From assembly GCF_014397005.1 (NCBI RefSeq), contig NZ_JACGWS010000010.1, forward strand, positions 124,001-188,000: DNA of 64,000 bases, given 5' to 3'. The notes below the pieces were generated by a model. That model did no database searches and was not told the DNA's origin. It saw only the letters and a program-made list of their open reading frames with translations. Shown here piece by piece: positions 18,252 to 26,128 of this stretch. Each line of letters opens with the position of its first letter. Position 1 is the first letter of the stretch. Source of the stretch: Kordia aestuariivivens (GTDB lineage: Bacteria > Bacteroidota > Bacteroidia > Flavobacteriales > Flavobacteriaceae). The position numbers were made by a program, and so were the translations under genes.

Positions 18252-18821
18252 ATGAAAACACATATCATGAAAAAATTCGCCATTACAATCGTATTTTTTA
18301 TGTTTTGTAGTATTTCTGTAAATGCTCAAACCATTGAGCCTGCAAAAGGATATGATACACAAATAGGGAATATAGTGTCTATGTTAAACGATTTAAAACG
18401 TCGCGTGACGAATAGTGTTAGGAACTTAACGAGAGAAGAAACAGATTTTTTACTAGATGAAAACGCTAATAGAATTGGCGCTATGATTTATCATTTGGCT
18501 GCTACAGAAAAGTATTATCAACTCTATACTTTTGAAAATAGAGGTTTTAATAAAGATGAAAGAGAATGGGAAGCAGCATTAAACTTAGGAGAAAACGGTA
18601 GAAAACAATTTCAAAATAAACCCATACAATACTATCTTGATATTTGGAATGATGTTCGTAAAGAAACCTTGCGATTACTCAAAACGAAAACTGACAACTG
18701 GTTTGTGTCAAAAGTACGAAACTCTAATATGAACAATCATTGGGCTTGGTATCACGTGATGGAGCATCAAGCAAATCACATGGGACAAATTCGATTGATT
18801 ATTAAAAGAATAGACAACTAA
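18252..18821 (+). CDS. Exported DinB-like protein
   Basis: 189 residues. Signal peptide (KKFAITIVFFMFCSISVNAQ) then a four-helix DinB/DUF664-type domain with the metal-binding histidine pattern: H in MIYHLAATE and the HxxxH of EHQANHMGQI. Family members are thiol-dependent transferases or hydrolases, mostly cytoplasmic; an exported one is less common. An ATG five codons in (18267) is an alternative start that gives a tidier signal peptide. The stop overlaps that of the convergent gene by a few bases. Confidence 0.85.
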   Translation: MKTHIMKKFAITIVFFMFCSISVNAQTIEPAKGYDTQIGNIVSMLNDLKRRVTNSVRNLTREETDFLLDENANRIGAMIYHLAATEKYYQLYTFENRGFNKDEREWEAALNLGENGRKQFQNKPIQYYLDIWNDVRKETLRLLKTKTDNWFVSKVRNSNMNNHWAWYHVMEHQANHMGQIRLIIKRIDN

Positions 18822-19357
18822 TACATTCCTGATTTTTCTCGTGTCATAAAAAACAATTCTTTTTCAATATCTGCAGCCGTACTTTTTACACTTCTACGCA
18901 TTACGAAATAAGGAATTGCAAACATAAGAATAGCATGTATGACCATAAACAGGAAGAATGGACTTAACAATTCCAAACCATTACTAATAGTAGTAATAAA
19001 AAATATATAGAAAGCAATTGTCAGTACATAAAAAGGTATAATCATTTTGCTAAAACCATTAATAGTGAGATCAACTACTACATGGTCTGCTTGTTGTCTA
19101 AACGTACCTTTTATACGTGCAAATAGCTGATTTCGTTGAAAAAGAACTTTCCGCCTTCTAATTTCAAAATCGTTATTAGAAATGTTTCCTTTAAACCTAT
19201 TTTTGCTAGTCGTAAACGCTTCAAACATTCCTGAAAACATTCCAATTTCTCCTTCGTCAACGTTTTGTCTAAAGGCTTTTATAAATTCTGATTTATCTAC
19301 GGGTAATTTAATTTGTTTGCGTTGAACAAGTTGTATTCTTTCTAAAAAATCTTCCAT
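18818..19357 (-). CDS. Membrane protein of unknown function, two TM segments
   Basis: 179 residues: a basic cytoplasmic N-terminal region of about 95 residues (LPVDKSEFIKAFRQNVDEGE, KGTFRQQADHVVVDLTINGF), then two hydrophobic helices (IIPFYVLTIAFYIFFI, LLSPFFLFMVIHAILMFAI) and a short basic tail. No family recognised. The stop codon overlaps the convergent DinB-like gene's stop. Confidence 0.7.
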   Translation of the reverse strand: MEDFLERIQLVQRKQIKLPVDKSEFIKAFRQNVDEGEIGMFSGMFEAFTTSKNRFKGNISNNDFEIRRRKVLFQRNQLFARIKGTFRQQADHVVVDLTINGFSKMIIPFYVLTIAFYIFFITTISNGLELLSPFFLFMVIHAILMFAIPYFVMRRSVKSTAADIEKELFFMTREKSGMY

Positions 19358-19446
19358 GTTTTGCTATTGTTTACTCGATATACGTGCTTATTTTTTGGAA
19401 TAAGTTACAATCATAGTGAGAAATATTATGTACTGAAACTGTTTTT

Positions 19447-19479
19447 TTGACTATTAATTAAAGATATTCTCTATTTTTG
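19447..19479 (+). promoter_or_regulatory. Promoter of the 19508 operon
   Basis: TTG at 19447-19449, 22-bp spacer, TATTTTTG at 19472-19479; matches the Bacteroidota consensus, with about 29 bp to the start codon. Confidence 0.65.
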
Positions 19480-19507
19480 AACGAAACAAGAAAAAACACA
19501 AACCAAT

Positions 19508-19903
19508 ATGCGAATCGGAATTTTACTTTTTTTAATTATTGGATTGCACACAAGCAATGCGCAAACTGATTTTGAAGAAAAAATCGTTGGTACGTGGAAG
19601 TTTGTTGCTGAAATTAGAAACAATGCAGATGGTGAAGAACAACGAATTCTTGGGAAATCAACTAAAAATGATCCGCTGATTAGCGATAATGTGCAGTTTA
19701 CATTTAAAAGTGATAAAACGATGATTATTACCGTAGAGGAATTTACGTTGGAAGCTATTTATGAAATTAACGATATAGAACTAACCATTGGTGAAAGTCG
19801 TTATTTGCTGTTAGATGTACAAAAAGACAAACTGTTTTTTAAAGATAGAGACACACTATTGAATTCACGATATGAATATAAAAGAATTTTAAAAAATGAG
19901 TAA
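19508..19903 (+). CDS. Small secreted lipocalin-like protein
   Basis: 131 residues. Signal peptide [19 protein letters not shown], then a sequence of alternating strands beginning [14 protein letters not shown] (the GxW of lipocalin-like folds) and [16 protein letters not shown], ending [13 protein letters not shown]. The pattern is that of the lipocalin-like DUF4488/DUF5004-type proteins of Bacteroidota, but I cannot choose between them. First gene of a four-gene operon; overlaps the next gene by 8 bp. Confidence 0.75.
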   Translation: MRIGILLFLIIGLHTSNAQTDFEEKIVGTWKFVAEIRNNADGEEQRILGKSTKNDPLISDNVQFTFKSDKTMIITVEEFTLEAIYEINDIELTIGESRYLLLDVQKDKLFFKDRDTLLNSRYEYKRILKNE

Positions 19904-20129
19904 CGAACAACCGAACAATCCGTTACACGGTGTAAAATTGGCTGAAATTTTAGAAAAATTAGTCGAGCATTATGGTTTTGAAGAATTATCAGAACGAATC
20001 AATATCAACTGTTTCAAAAGTAACCCAACCGTAAAATCGAGTTTAAAGTTTCTCAGAAGAATGCCTTGGGCACGTGAAAAAGTTGAAAACTTATATCTTA
20101 AATTGATTCAAAAACAAAAGAAAGCGTAA
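19896..20129 (+). CDS. VF530 family (DUF2132) small DNA-binding-like protein
   Basis: 77 residues. The sequence [40 protein letters not shown] and REKVENLYL is the hallmark of the VF530/DUF2132 family, a small all-helical fold for which DNA binding has been suggested. Starts inside the preceding gene (8-bp overlap) and is 3 bp from the next, so translation is coupled. Confidence 0.9.
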   Translation: MSNEQPNNPLHGVKLAEILEKLVEHYGFEELSERININCFKSNPTVKSSLKFLRRMPWAREKVENLYLKLIQKQKKA

Positions 20130-20132
20130 GTA

Positions 20133-20840
20133 TTGAAAACACCTATACATAAAATTTTAATCGCAATTAGTTTATTAATTACTGCGACAAGTTGTGACGT
20201 TACATCAGCAGAAGATTATTATGATGACGCTACAGAATTAAGCGCAAATTTCAAATGGGAAGAAGCTATCTTATTATTGGACAAAGCCATTGAAAAAAAA
20301 CCAACATTTAGACTCGCGCTAATTCAAAGAGGTTTTGGCAAAGCTCTTTGGTTGGAAGATTACGAAGGAGGAATTGAAGATTTTAAAAAAGTACTTACTA
20401 TTGATCCCGATAATACGCTAGCACTTTATTACATTGGTCTTACTTACGACGATCAACAACAATATGTAAAAGGAATAGAATACTTGTCAAAAGCGTTGCT
20501 AACTGAAGGTGTACAAAAAACGATTTCCATAGAAGAAAATTTAAAATTAGATGGTGATTATGATAAGGAATCGTTATTTACCGTAGATGTAAGTAATATC
20601 TATTATGAACGCGGTTTGGCGTACGTCCGGACTGAAAAATATGATAAAGCAATTGTAGACTTGCGTAAAGTTGTAACAGCAGGCGCATACCTAAGAGACA
20701 GTTATTTTTTGTTGGGCGAAGCGTATTTAGGTAAAAAAGATACCATTAATGCGTGTCAAAACTTTTCTGAATCTGCAAAACTTGGCGATGAAGAAGCTAG
20801 CAAAATGTTGACAAAATATTGCAATAAAACAAATGAATAA
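20133..20840 (+). CDS. TPR lipoprotein
   Basis: 235 residues starting at a TTG codon; no in-frame ATG allows the lipoprotein signal (KILIAISLLITATSC, Cys near 21) to be kept. The mature part has tetratricopeptide repeats (WEEAILLLDKAIEKKPTFRLA, GGIEDFKKVLTIDPDNTLALY, YVKGIEYLSKALLTE, YDKAIVDLRKVVTAG, YFLLGEAYLGKKDTINACQN). It likely works as a protein-interaction platform at the envelope. Overlaps the Coa1-like gene by 8 bp. Confidence 0.85.
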   Translation: MKTPIHKILIAISLLITATSCDVTSAEDYYDDATELSANFKWEEAILLLDKAIEKKPTFRLALIQRGFGKALWLEDYEGGIEDFKKVLTIDPDNTLALYYIGLTYDDQQQYVKGIEYLSKALLTEGVQKTISIEENLKLDGDYDKESLFTVDVSNIYYERGLAYVRTEKYDKAIVDLRKVVTAGAYLRDSYFLLGEAYLGKKDTINACQNFSESAKLGDEEASKMLTKYCNKTNE

Positions 20841-21291
20841 CAATGTAACCGAGCCAAAAAGTTGGTGGAAACAACACTGGAAATCGTCGCTTGGATTGGC
20901 AATTTTGATGTTAATTCTGTTGTCGTATGTATTCTCGTCGCGTATGGGAGACATTGTTTCCGATTACACCAAAGCGTATGCTGATCCGGCGTTGTATGAA
21001 ATTCCATTACAAAAAGTTCGTGCCAACAAACGTGTGCAAGAAACGCTCGGAACCATTGAACCGATTGATAATATGACCATTCTAAATGGAGAAGTCATTT
21101 ATACGGAAGGTAACAAAGCTGTAAAATCTACTATAAAAATTACAGGCAAACATGGAAAAGCCATGTTAGATATTTCTGCACTATTTGAAAACGAAGCTTG
21201 GACTTACAAAACGATTACAGTCAGAATCAAAAATCCACCAACGAAGAAGGAAACGATTCAAATTCTAGAAACAGCAGTAATTGATGAATAA
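20833..21291 (+). CDS. Coa1-like membrane-anchored protein
   Basis: 152 residues: short cytoplasmic tail, one TM helix (LGLAILMLILLSYVFSS) and an extracytoplasmic domain with PLQKVRANKRVQETLGTIEP and GKAMLDISALFENEAWTYKTITV, as in proteins named after the cytochrome-oxidase assembly factor Coa1. The domain is shared by many bacterial membrane proteins of unknown role, so a link to respiration is not implied. Last gene of the operon. Confidence 0.75.
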   Translation: MNNNVTEPKSWWKQHWKSSLGLAILMLILLSYVFSSRMGDIVSDYTKAYADPALYEIPLQKVRANKRVQETLGTIEPIDNMTILNGEVIYTEGNKAVKSTIKITGKHGKAMLDISALFENEAWTYKTITVRIKNPPTKKETIQILETAVIDE

Positions 21292-21412
21292 AGCACAATC
21301 TAAATGTGTCACATTGAGCTATGTTGAAATGCCTTGCATTGAGCTTGTCGAAATGTTAATAACTCACGAACTATTCTCCAATACGAATTTAAAATCACAT
21401 CTGATAATATTG

Positions 21413-21420
21413 TAATTTTG
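21413..21420 (+). promoter_or_regulatory. -7 element TAATTTTG before the structured RNA
   Basis: TAATTTTG fits TAnnTTTG; the predicted start lies a few bases downstream, at the 5' edge of the folded region. No good TTG is seen at -33. Confidence 0.5.
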
Positions 21421-21423
21421 CAC

Positions 21424-21562
21424 CTAATTGCGTTAAGGATTGATGCGGCATCCTTTTATCGTCAGTTCGAGTGAATTTGTTCATTTAGCGAAGCCAAAAT
21501 GAACAAATTTGTATCGAGAACAAGATAAAAGATACAGCGGAAAGCCTGTTAAAACGCCCAAA
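21424..21562 (+). ncRNA. Candidate structured RNA (long imperfect hairpin; possibly 6S-like)
   Basis: GCGTT (21430) pairs with AACGC (ends 21557); inside, ATCCTTTTATC (21450-21460) pairs with GATAAAAGAT (21524-21533) with one bulged C. Between these stems the two strands carry conserved-looking unpaired segments (GGATTGATGCGGC and ACAGCGGAAAGCC). This kind of long bulged hairpin is what 6S RNA looks like, and I recall similar segments in other Flavobacteria, but I cannot verify the family. Placed just after a -7 element and before fsa; a leader of fsa is the alternative. Confidence 0.45.
21463..21521. repeat. REP-type palindrome inside the apical loop of the structured RNA
   Basis: TTTGTTCATTT / AAATGAACAAA is a perfect 11-bp stem around AGCGAAGCCA, flanked by TTCGAGTG and TATCGAGAAC. 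The flanks match the element at 41127-41169. Confidence 0.75.
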
Positions 21563-21601
21563 AAAGAAAACACAACTTTTACATACTAAAATAGACAACA
21601 A

Positions 21602-22255
21602 ATGAAATTTTTTATTGACACAGCTAACTTAGATCAAATTCGCGAAGCGCAAGCATTAGGAATTTTGGATGGTGTAACGACAAATCCATCGCTAATGGCG
21701 AAAGAAGGAATTACTGGAAAAGAGAATATTATCAATCATTACAAAGCAATTTGCGAGATTGTAGACGGCGATGTTTCTGCTGAGGTAATTGCAACTGACT
21801 TTGACGGAATGGTGAAAGAAGGCGAAGAGTTAGCAGCATTACATTCACAAATTGTTGTGAAGCTTCCAATGATTGCAGATGGCGTAAAAGCATGTAAATA
21901 TTTTTCAGATAAAGGTGTGAAAACAAATGTAACGTTAGTCTTTTCGGCTGGTCAGGCATTATTGGCAGCAAAAGCTGGCGCAACGTATGTATCACCATTT
22001 ATTGGACGTTTGGATGACATTTCTACAGATGGTTTGAACTTAGTTGCGGAAATCAGAATGATTTATGATAACTACGGATACGAAACGCAAATCCTTGCAG
22101 CTTCTGTACGTCACACGATGCACGTGATTGATTGTGCTAAAATTGGTGCAGATGTTATGACAGGTCCATTATCGTCTATTACAGGCTTATTAAAGCATCC
22201 ATTAACGGATATCGGATTGGCTAAGTTTTTAGCAGATTACAAAAAAGGAAACTAA
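21602..22255 (+). CDS. fsa: Fructose-6-phosphate aldolase / transaldolase-like
   Basis: 217 residues, the length of the small MipB/TalC transaldolase subfamily. Begins [13 protein letters not shown] with [13 protein letters not shown]; the Schiff-base lysine is K87 in IVVKLPM, followed by [24 protein letters not shown] and [10 protein letters not shown]. Members are either fructose-6-phosphate aldolases or true transaldolases of the pentose phosphate pathway; sequence alone does not settle it. Ends at a bidirectional terminator. Confidence 0.93.
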   Translation: MKFFIDTANLDQIREAQALGILDGVTTNPSLMAKEGITGKENIINHYKAICEIVDGDVSAEVIATDFDGMVKEGEELAALHSQIVVKLPMIADGVKACKYFSDKGVKTNVTLVFSAGQALLAAKAGATYVSPFIGRLDDISTDGLNLVAEIRMIYDNYGYETQILAASVRHTMHVIDCAKIGADVMTGPLSSITGLLKHPLTDIGLAKFLADYKKGN

Positions 22256-22275
22256 TTTCTTTTTCCATAACACAT

Positions 22276-22309
22276 AAAAAAGCGTCTTCGAAATTCGGAG
22301 ACGCTTTTT
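22276..22309. terminator. Bidirectional terminator after fsa
   Basis: AAAAAGCGTCT / AGACGCTTTTT stem with an 11-base loop, A-run and T-run on either side, between convergent genes. Confidence 0.9.
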
Positions 22310-22333
22310 GTATATATAATTCTTTTGGTGCTA

Positions 22334-23755
22334 TTACTTTTTCAATTGATCTCTCAAATCCGTATTATAAATACTGGCAAACGCATTCTTAATATGTCCG
22401 TTTTTATCTGTAATAATTAGTTTGTTGATATTAATAAGCGCAAAATCTTTCAATAAGGTTTCTTTATTTCCAACACGATATTGCTTGCTTTCAGGAAAAT
22501 CGAGCTCCTTTACCGCTGTTTTCCAACGTTTATGGTCAGTATCTAAGCTGATTCCAACAATATTCAAATCTGGAAATTCTTCTGATAACACTTTAATTTT
22601 CTCTGTAATCAATCGCTTGTGGCGCAATTGTTTGGAAGTCCAAAAATATAAAATAGTTTTTCTTCGGTTTGAATTGAGTCTGTTTATAGAAAGTCTATTA
22701 TGCGTATCATCATACACATAAATTTGATTCGAAAAGCTATTTCCAGCTTGTAAACTTTTGACACCTATGTGTAAGTTGTATATTTCTTCTTTAGATTCTT
22801 TATCAGTTGTAGTTTTTTCATACAGCTTGAAGAATTCGTTATTATTAACAATATTCGCGGTATTATCACTGTAATAAGAATATGCAGTATACCGAAGCAA
22901 TTCGTTGCGCAAATACGGATAGGTTACCAAACTATCAATCAGCATTAACTTGTTTTTATTATAAGTTAAGGAAGTATTCAGTTCACGATTTCCTTTCCAC
23001 GATTTATTCAAACACTCACTATATGAGGAATTATTGATGAATTGCATAATGTAACGTGTGTACGGAACATAATAACTCATCGTAGAATCGTTTAAATTGA
23101 CATGTTTTTTATATTCATAAAAAGAAGGTTTAATCGTCAACGTAGAATCTTTTCGCTTTCTTTTATTGAACATGTTCTGATAGGTTTCACAATACGTATA
23201 ATTTTTATAGCGTATAACCTTGTCTGTAAAATTTTTAAACGCTTCAGAAACATTAGGATTATTAATCAAAAATTTATCCTGTTTCGTCAACTTTATCTGT
23301 TTTAATGAATCTATTTTTTGTAAAAAAGCATCACTATCCAATCGAGAATATTGGTAAACAGGTCGTTCATGACTTTCGTTCATTAAAAACAATTCAATAT
23401 AAAAGTTGTTTTTTTCAGCACCTTTTCCTGTAAAAAACAAGGATTCATCAAATGCATAGGTATTCAGGCGGAGCAATAAACTATCGCCTTTTTCGATATT
23501 AATATATTGGTGTTCACGGTTGTGGTAGAATTTGTACAATCCGTTTTTGTGGTTCTTTAGCTTTACTAAAAAACGATTGTTTTCATCGAGTTTTAAAGAG
23601 TCTACAAGCGTTCCTTTATGATAAAGTAACACAAACTCGTCTGTTGGGTTTATAATTTCGCCGCCAAAATACGCAATGTCTTTTGCGCTTTTATTAGTGG
23701 AATCATTACAACCAAAACAAATTAATAGAAGTAATAATGGGGTAATATATTTCAT
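22334..23755 (-). CDS. Thioredoxin-fold lipoprotein lacking the CxxC motif
   Basis: 473 residues from the ATG at 23755, which gives a proper lipoprotein signal (MKYITPLLLLLICFGC); the frame runs 11 codons further but without sense. Residues about 25-120 resemble the DUF4369-type N-terminal domain of Bacteroidota TlpA proteins. The C-terminal part from KTILYFWTSKQ has the TlpA/AhpC thioredoxin fold (EFPDLNIVGISLDTDHKRW, LIITDKNGHI), but the usual WCxxC is replaced by WTSKQ, so it cannot be a dithiol oxidoreductase. The middle is unusually rich in Tyr and Asn. Confidence 0.82.
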   Translation of the reverse strand: MKYITPLLLLLICFGCNDSTNKSAKDIAYFGGEIINPTDEFVLLYHKGTLVDSLKLDENNRFLVKLKNHKNGLYKFYHNREHQYINIEKGDSLLLRLNTYAFDESLFFTGKGAEKNNFYIELFLMNESHERPVYQYSRLDSDAFLQKIDSLKQIKLTKQDKFLINNPNVSEAFKNFTDKVIRYKNYTYCETYQNMFNKRKRKDSTLTIKPSFYEYKKHVNLNDSTMSYYVPYTRYIMQFINNSSYSECLNKSWKGNRELNTSLTYNKNKLMLIDSLVTYPYLRNELLRYTAYSYYSDNTANIVNNNEFFKLYEKTTTDKESKEEIYNLHIGVKSLQAGNSFSNQIYVYDDTHNRLSINRLNSNRRKTILYFWTSKQLRHKRLITEKIKVLSEEFPDLNIVGISLDTDHKRWKTAVKELDFPESKQYRVGNKETLLKDFALININKLIITDKNGHIKNAFASIYNTDLRDQLKK

Positions 23756-23925
23756 AGTAATTTGATCAACTCTTTCATGATTTAACAAAACTAACCATCA
23801 CAAATACAATAGGGTGTTAACAGGCTGTTAAAAATCTATGTTAAAACGTTAAGACAAACCAAGGTAATGTTCAATCTAATTGTTACTTTTGCGCAATATA
23901 TAAAAAGTTTAAAAAATAATAAAGA

Positions 23926-25557
23926 ATGTTATCTGTATCTAACTTATCCGTACAATTTGGAAAACGTGTATTATTTGACGAAGTAAATACGTCGTTTAAC
24001 CAAGGAAATTGTTATGGTGTCATCGGAGCTAATGGCGCTGGTAAATCTACATTTCTAAAAATTATATCAGGAAAGATGGACCCAACTTCGGGACATGTAC
24101 ATCTTGAGCCTGGCAAGCGAATGTCTGTATTAGAGCAAGATCACTATGCGTATGACGAATATACAGTGCTTGAAACTGTAATCATGGGAAACAAACCGTT
24201 GTTTACCATCAAAAAGGAAATGGATGATATCTATGCGAAAGAAGACTTTTCAGATAAAGATGGAGAACGCGTAGGAGAATTGCAAATAGAATTTGAAGAA
24301 ATGAACGGTTGGAATGCCGATTCGGATGCAGCAGCATTACTTTCAAACCTTGGAATCACTGAAGCAAATCATTACTCATTAATGGGCGATTTGGATGGAA
24401 AACAAAAAGTACGTGTATTATTAGCACAAGCACTTTTTGGAAATCCTGATGTATTAATCATGGATGAGCCAACAAACGACTTGGATTTTGAAACAATCGC
24501 TTGGCTAGAAAACTTCTTAGCAAACTATGACAACTGCGTAATTGTGGTTTCGCATGATAGACACTTCTTGGATTCGGTTTGCACACACATTTCAGATATT
24601 GATTTCTCTAAAATAAACCACTACAGTGGAAACTACACATTCTGGTATGAAAGTAGTCAACTTGCAGCTAGACAACGTGCACAACAAAATAAAAAATCGG
24701 AAGACAAAGCGAAGGAATTAGAAGAATTCATTCGACGATTTAGCGCCAACGTAGCAAAATCAAAGCAAGCAACGTCTCGTAAAAAAATGTTGGAACGTTT
24801 AAAAATAGAAGACATCAAGCCGTCAAGTCGTCGTTATCCTGCAATTATTTTTGACAGAGAACGCGAAGCTGGAGATCAAATTCTACAAGTAGAAGGATTA
24901 GAAGCAAGGGCTGAAGGCGAAACCTTATTTAAAAATGTAGACATCAACTTAGCGAAAGGCGATAAAGTAGCAATCATTTCAAAAAATTCACGTGCTACGA
25001 CAGCTTTCTATGAAATTATCAATGGAAATGCTGAAGCTAAAGCCGGAACTTATAAATGGGGAGTTACCACTTCACAAGCATACTTACCAGTTGATAACTC
25101 TCAATTCTTTGACAATGACATGTCATTAGTAGATTGGTTACGTCAATGGTCTAAAACAGAAGAAGAACGCGAAGAAGTATTTGTTCGTGGATTCTTAGGG
25201 AAAATGATTTTCAGCGGAGAAGAAGCTTTAAAAACGTGTAGAGTACTTTCTGGAGGAGAAAAAGTACGTTGTATGTTATCGCGTATGATGATGATTAGAG
25301 CAAACGTATTGATGTTAGATGAACCGACGAACCATTTAGACTTGGAAAGTATTACGGCGTTTAACAACTCGTTAAAAAACTTCAAAGGAACGGTATTGTT
25401 CACAACGCATGATCATGAGTTTGCACAAACAGTTGCGAACAGAATCATTGAGTTAACACCAACGGGAGTTATTGATAGATACTCAACGTTTGATGATTAT
25501 ATGAATGATAAAAAAATCAAAGAACAACGTGAAAAAATGTACGGAGTAAGCGTATAA
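23926..25557 (+). CDS. ABC-F family ATPase (YbiT-like)
   Basis: 543 residues with two ABC domains and no membrane segments, so a ribosome-associated translation factor rather than a transporter. Domain 1: Walker A GANGAGKST, signature near DGKQKVRVLLAQ, Walker B VLIMDEPTNDLD. The linker (about 240-310) is Lys/Arg-rich (KAKELEEFIRRFSANVAKSK), as in ABC-F proteins. Domain 2: its Walker A is degenerate (AIISKNSRATTAFY instead of GxxGxGKS), while the signature LSGGEKVR and Walker B VLMLDEPTNHLDL are intact. YbiT-type members are proposed to resolve stalled ribosomes. Confidence 0.93.
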   Translation: MLSVSNLSVQFGKRVLFDEVNTSFNQGNCYGVIGANGAGKSTFLKIISGKMDPTSGHVHLEPGKRMSVLEQDHYAYDEYTVLETVIMGNKPLFTIKKEMDDIYAKEDFSDKDGERVGELQIEFEEMNGWNADSDAAALLSNLGITEANHYSLMGDLDGKQKVRVLLAQALFGNPDVLIMDEPTNDLDFETIAWLENFLANYDNCVIVVSHDRHFLDSVCTHISDIDFSKINHYSGNYTFWYESSQLAARQRAQQNKKSEDKAKELEEFIRRFSANVAKSKQATSRKKMLERLKIEDIKPSSRRYPAIIFDREREAGDQILQVEGLEARAEGETLFKNVDINLAKGDKVAIISKNSRATTAFYEIINGNAEAKAGTYKWGVTTSQAYLPVDNSQFFDNDMSLVDWLRQWSKTEEEREEVFVRGFLGKMIFSGEEALKTCRVLSGGEKVRCMLSRMMMIRANVLMLDEPTNHLDLESITAFNNSLKNFKGTVLFTTHDHEFAQTVANRIIELTPTGVIDRYSTFDDYMNDKKIKEQREKMYGVSV

Positions 25558-25578
25558 TCTCGAAAATAGATAAAACAT

Positions 25579-25614
25579 AAAAGTCTCTTGAATTAATTTT
25601 TAAGGGACTTTTTT
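25579..25614. terminator. Terminator after the ABC-F gene
   Basis: AAAGTCTCTT / AAGGGACTTT stem with one G-T pair and a T-run on the plus strand; it also lies just past the stop of the minus-strand peptide gene at 25618 and may serve both. Confidence 0.8.
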
Positions 25615-25617
25615 CTA

Positions 25618-25770
25618 TTATGGAAGTCTGCAAAAACCATTATAAAACGCATACGGAAGATTGCAAGGTCTGCGATGACTTCGAAATCGTCGTGCGCCAC
25701 CTACAATGGTTTGTTGTTGTTGTTTATTGATCGGAATACACCCTTCTAAATTTGAAATTTTGTGTAACAT
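25618..25770 (-). CDS. Double-glycine leader peptide, candidate bacteriocin/RiPP precursor
   Basis: 50 residues. The leader MLHKISNLEGCIPINKQQQQ is followed by TIVGG, the pattern of Bacteroidota double-glycine leaders (ISxLEG, LxKxxQxxIxGG) cut by C39 peptidase-ABC exporters. The predicted core is 25 residues starting ARRFRSHRRPC and ending NGFCRLP: six arginines, one histidine, no acidic residue, and two cysteines ten residues apart. It could be disulfide-bonded or modified. No processing enzyme or exporter is nearby. It sits between two housekeeping genes, transcribed against the ABC-F gene. Start context is AT-rich without an SD site, as usual here. Confidence 0.65.
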   Translation of the reverse strand: MLHKISNLEGCIPINKQQQQTIVGGARRFRSHRRPCNLPYAFYNGFCRLP

Positions 25771-26040
25771 GATTTTTAAAGTTTTTTGGTTAAACCTAAA
25801 TTTAAAAAATCTAATTATCAGTTAGTTACGGTTTTTCCATATCATTTTTGATTGTTGGACCTACTTGGACAGTTTAGATGATTAGACTTGCTTAGATCGT
25901 TTAGATCGTTGGACTTACTTAGACAATTTAGATTTGTTAGAATAGACTCAACTCAGTCTAAAAATGATAGAAGTATTTTTTTGTCAGTTTGAACGCAGTC
26001 GAAAACAAGAAAAAATGAAAATAAAAAAGTTTCAAAACCA
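25771..26040. other. Intergenic stretch with degenerate TTAGA/TTGGAC repeats
   Basis: From about 25855 to 25950 short units such as GGACAGTTTAGATGATTAGAC and CTTAGATCGTTTAGATCGTTGG recur imperfectly. No gene is supported here. Confidence 0.5.
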
Positions 26041-26074
26041 AAAAAACGCTTTCTACAAGCGTAAAAAGCGTTTT
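26041..26074 (-). terminator. Terminator of pheT
   Basis: Stem AAAACGCTTT / AAAGCGTTTT (26043-26074) with a T-run on the minus strand, about 55 bp after the pheT stop. Confidence 0.8.
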
Positions 26075-26128
26075 CTTATATTTTCAAACTGCTACATTGT
26101 TACATTAAAACATTGCTACATTAAAAAA

